NCBI GenBank assembly: GCA_950075905.1
Contig: CATMVR010000158.1
Location: forward strand, 1-8,901
Length of the DNA stretch: 8,901 bases
From: an uncultured Persicitalea sp.
GTDB lineage: Bacteria > Bacteroidota > Bacteroidia > Cytophagales > Spirosomataceae
Reading direction: 5' to 3'
This document shows positions 7,752 to 8,901 of this stretch, piece by piece. Position 1 is the first letter of the stretch; the number at the start of each line of letters is the position of its first letter. A program made the position numbers and the translations under genes. The notes under the pieces were generated by a model. It made no database searches. It saw only the letters and a program-made list of their open reading frames with translations, and was not told where the DNA came from.

Positions 7752-8901
7752 ATGAATATTCTTATACAAATCACCTACCTCATCGCCACGATTCTGTTTA
7801 TTGTGGGGATCAAAAAACTCAATAAAACCTCCGAAGCCCGTCAGGGAAATATCCTGTCGGCGGTGGCCATGTTACTGGCCGTTTTGGCCACCCTGGTGGA
7901 TTCGCAGCTCCTTACCCCCATCGAAACGTTCAGCAGCATGCTGGTGGGCGGGGCCATCGGCCTGGTGTGGGCGCGGCGCGTCGAAATGACCCAAATGCCC
8001 GAAATGGTGGCCATTTTCAACGGTTTTGGCGGTGCCGCCTCCCTCTTCGTGGCCTTCTCCGACTACTGGACCCGCGCCGTAGAGCAGCCCGAACTAAGTA
8101 CCGATATGATTACCATCATCAGTATCCTGCTATCGGTGCTGATTGGTGGGGTAACCTTCACAGGCTCACTGACCGCCTACGGGAAGCTGAGCGGCAAAGT
8201 GAACGGCAACGCTATCGTGTTCAAAGGTCAGCACATGCTCAACCTGATCATGTTGATCATCGCAGTAGCTTGTGGCGTACTGGTTGCCATCGAAACCGGT
8301 TCGGTTACGGCTATGATTGTCATGGGCGTTATCTCCCTGGTACTCGGTATCCTGGTAGTAATCCCCATCGGGGGCGCCGATATGCCGGTAGTAATATCGC
8401 TGCTAAACTCCTACTCCGGTATGGCCGCCTGTACCACGGGTTTTGTGCTCAACAATTCCGTGCTGATCGTAACGGGTGCCCTGGTAGGTGCCTCGGGTAT
8501 CATCCTGACCCAGATTATGTGTAAAGCCATGAACCGCTCGCTGGTGAGCGTACTGCTCGGTGGCTTTGGGGCTACCTCGGGCGGAGCCGCCGCCGGTGGC
8601 AATGCCAGCGATATGATCATCAAGGAAGTAGGCGTAGAAGAAGCCGCCATGATCTTTGATTCGGCTTCGTCGGTGATAGTGGTACCCGGCTACGGGATGG
8701 CCGTGGCGCAGGCGCAGCACGTGGTACGCGAGATGATGGATCTTTTGGAGAAAAAGGGCATCAATGTCCGTTTTGCCATTCACCCGGTAGCGGGCCGGAT
8801 GCCCGGTCACATGAACGTACTGCTGGCCGAGTCGAACGTACCCTACGACAAGCTGATCGAGATGGAGGAAATCAACGACGACTTCGGCAATACCGACGTA
8901 G
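7752..8901 (+). CDS. pntB: NAD(P)+ transhydrogenase subunit beta (domains II and III), C-terminus cut by window edge
   Basis: From ATG at 7752 the frame runs 383 codons to the window edge without a stop. PntB carries most of the proton-conducting membrane domain and the NADP(H)-binding domain III. About nine transmembrane helices can be traced between residues 4 and 258, matching the nine of the family, with landmarks MPEMVAIFNGFGGAAS (82-97), GGADMPVVISLLNSYSGMAA (207-226) and IVTGALVGASG (239-249). A Gly/Ala-rich linker (270-284) leads to domain III, with the NADP fingerprint VPGYGMAVAQAQ (311-322), GINVRFAIHPVAGRMPGHMN (336-355) and EEINDDFGNTD (372-382). About 80 residues are missing compared with the usual length of about 460, including the later NADP-binding loops. 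The residue aligned with E. coli beta-His91 is Asn90. The gene is third in the pnt operon. Confidence 0.97.
   Translation, partial: MNILIQITYLIATILFIVGIKKLNKTSEARQGNILSAVAMLLAVLATLVDSQLLTPIETFSSMLVGGAIGLVWARRVEMTQMPEMVAIFNGFGGAASLFVAFSDYWTRAVEQPELSTDMITIISILLSVLIGGVTFTGSLTAYGKLSGKVNGNAIVFKGQHMLNLIMLIIAVACGVLVAIETGSVTAMIVMGVISLVLGILVVIPIGGADMPVVISLLNSYSGMAACTTGFVLNNSVLIVTGALVGASGIILTQIMCKAMNRSLVSVLLGGFGATSGGAAAGGNASDMIIKEVGVEEAAMIFDSASSVIVVPGYGMAVAQAQHVVREMMDLLEKKGINVRFAIHPVAGRMPGHMNVLLAESNVPYDKLIEMEEINDDFGNTDV

Noticed and set aside
7967..8524. Plus-strand open frame of 185 codons overlapping pntB
   Set aside because: It is the +1-shifted shadow of pntB, is arginine-rich with no known motif, and pntB itself is unmistakable in the other frame.
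8403..8810. Minus-strand open frame of 135 codons opposite pntB
   Set aside because: It is antisense to conserved domain II/III sequence and has no recognisable content.

Overview
The window looks like a chromosomal segment from a member of Bacteroidota, most likely the Cytophagales/Spirosomaceae side of the phylum. The evidence is a SusC/SusD outer-membrane pair with an N-terminal STN domain, a FecR/DUF4974-type anti-sigma factor, a FecI-like ECF sigma factor, absence of clear Shine-Dalgarno sequences, and a TAnnTTTG-type promoter element. The lineage below phylum is inference; no rRNA or marker gene is present. Coding DNA looks roughly balanced in GC, while the divergent intergenic region is clearly AT-rich.

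Positions 1-5762 are one minus-strand cluster, read right to left: ECF sigma factor (5762-5121), FecR-like anti-sigma factor (5059-3980), SusC/RagA TonB-dependent transporter with an STN signalling domain (3793-407), and the start of a SusD/RagB surface lipoprotein (386 to beyond position 1). This is the standard layout of a trans-envelope signalling nutrient-uptake locus. Ligand binding by the SusCD pair should be passed through the STN domain to periplasmic FecR, across the inner membrane, and on to the sigma factor, which then drives transcription of susCD. The substrate cannot be told from the window, because any degradative enzymes would lie downstream of SusD, beyond position 1.

Positions 5763-6145 are a 383-base AT-rich divergent regulatory region. 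It carries a plausible Bacteroidota -7 element for the rightward operon, a compact 15-bp palindrome and some short CATGA repeats.

Positions 6146-8901 are a plus-strand operon for proton-translocating NAD(P)+ transhydrogenase in its three-subunit form: pntAA (NAD(H)-binding domain I, with a TTG start), pntAB (membrane part of alpha) and pntB (membrane domain II plus NADP(H)-binding domain III, cut by the window edge). The complex uses the proton gradient to make NADPH from NADH. The 149-base gap between pntAA and pntAB holds an imperfect inverted/direct repeat of about 95 bp.

The gene content is conventional. I do not see a new defence, mobile or biosynthetic system. The points most worth a second look are the repeat inside the pnt operon, the TTG start of pntAA, an Asn in PntB where E. 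coli has a membrane histidine, and a hairpin in front of susC.
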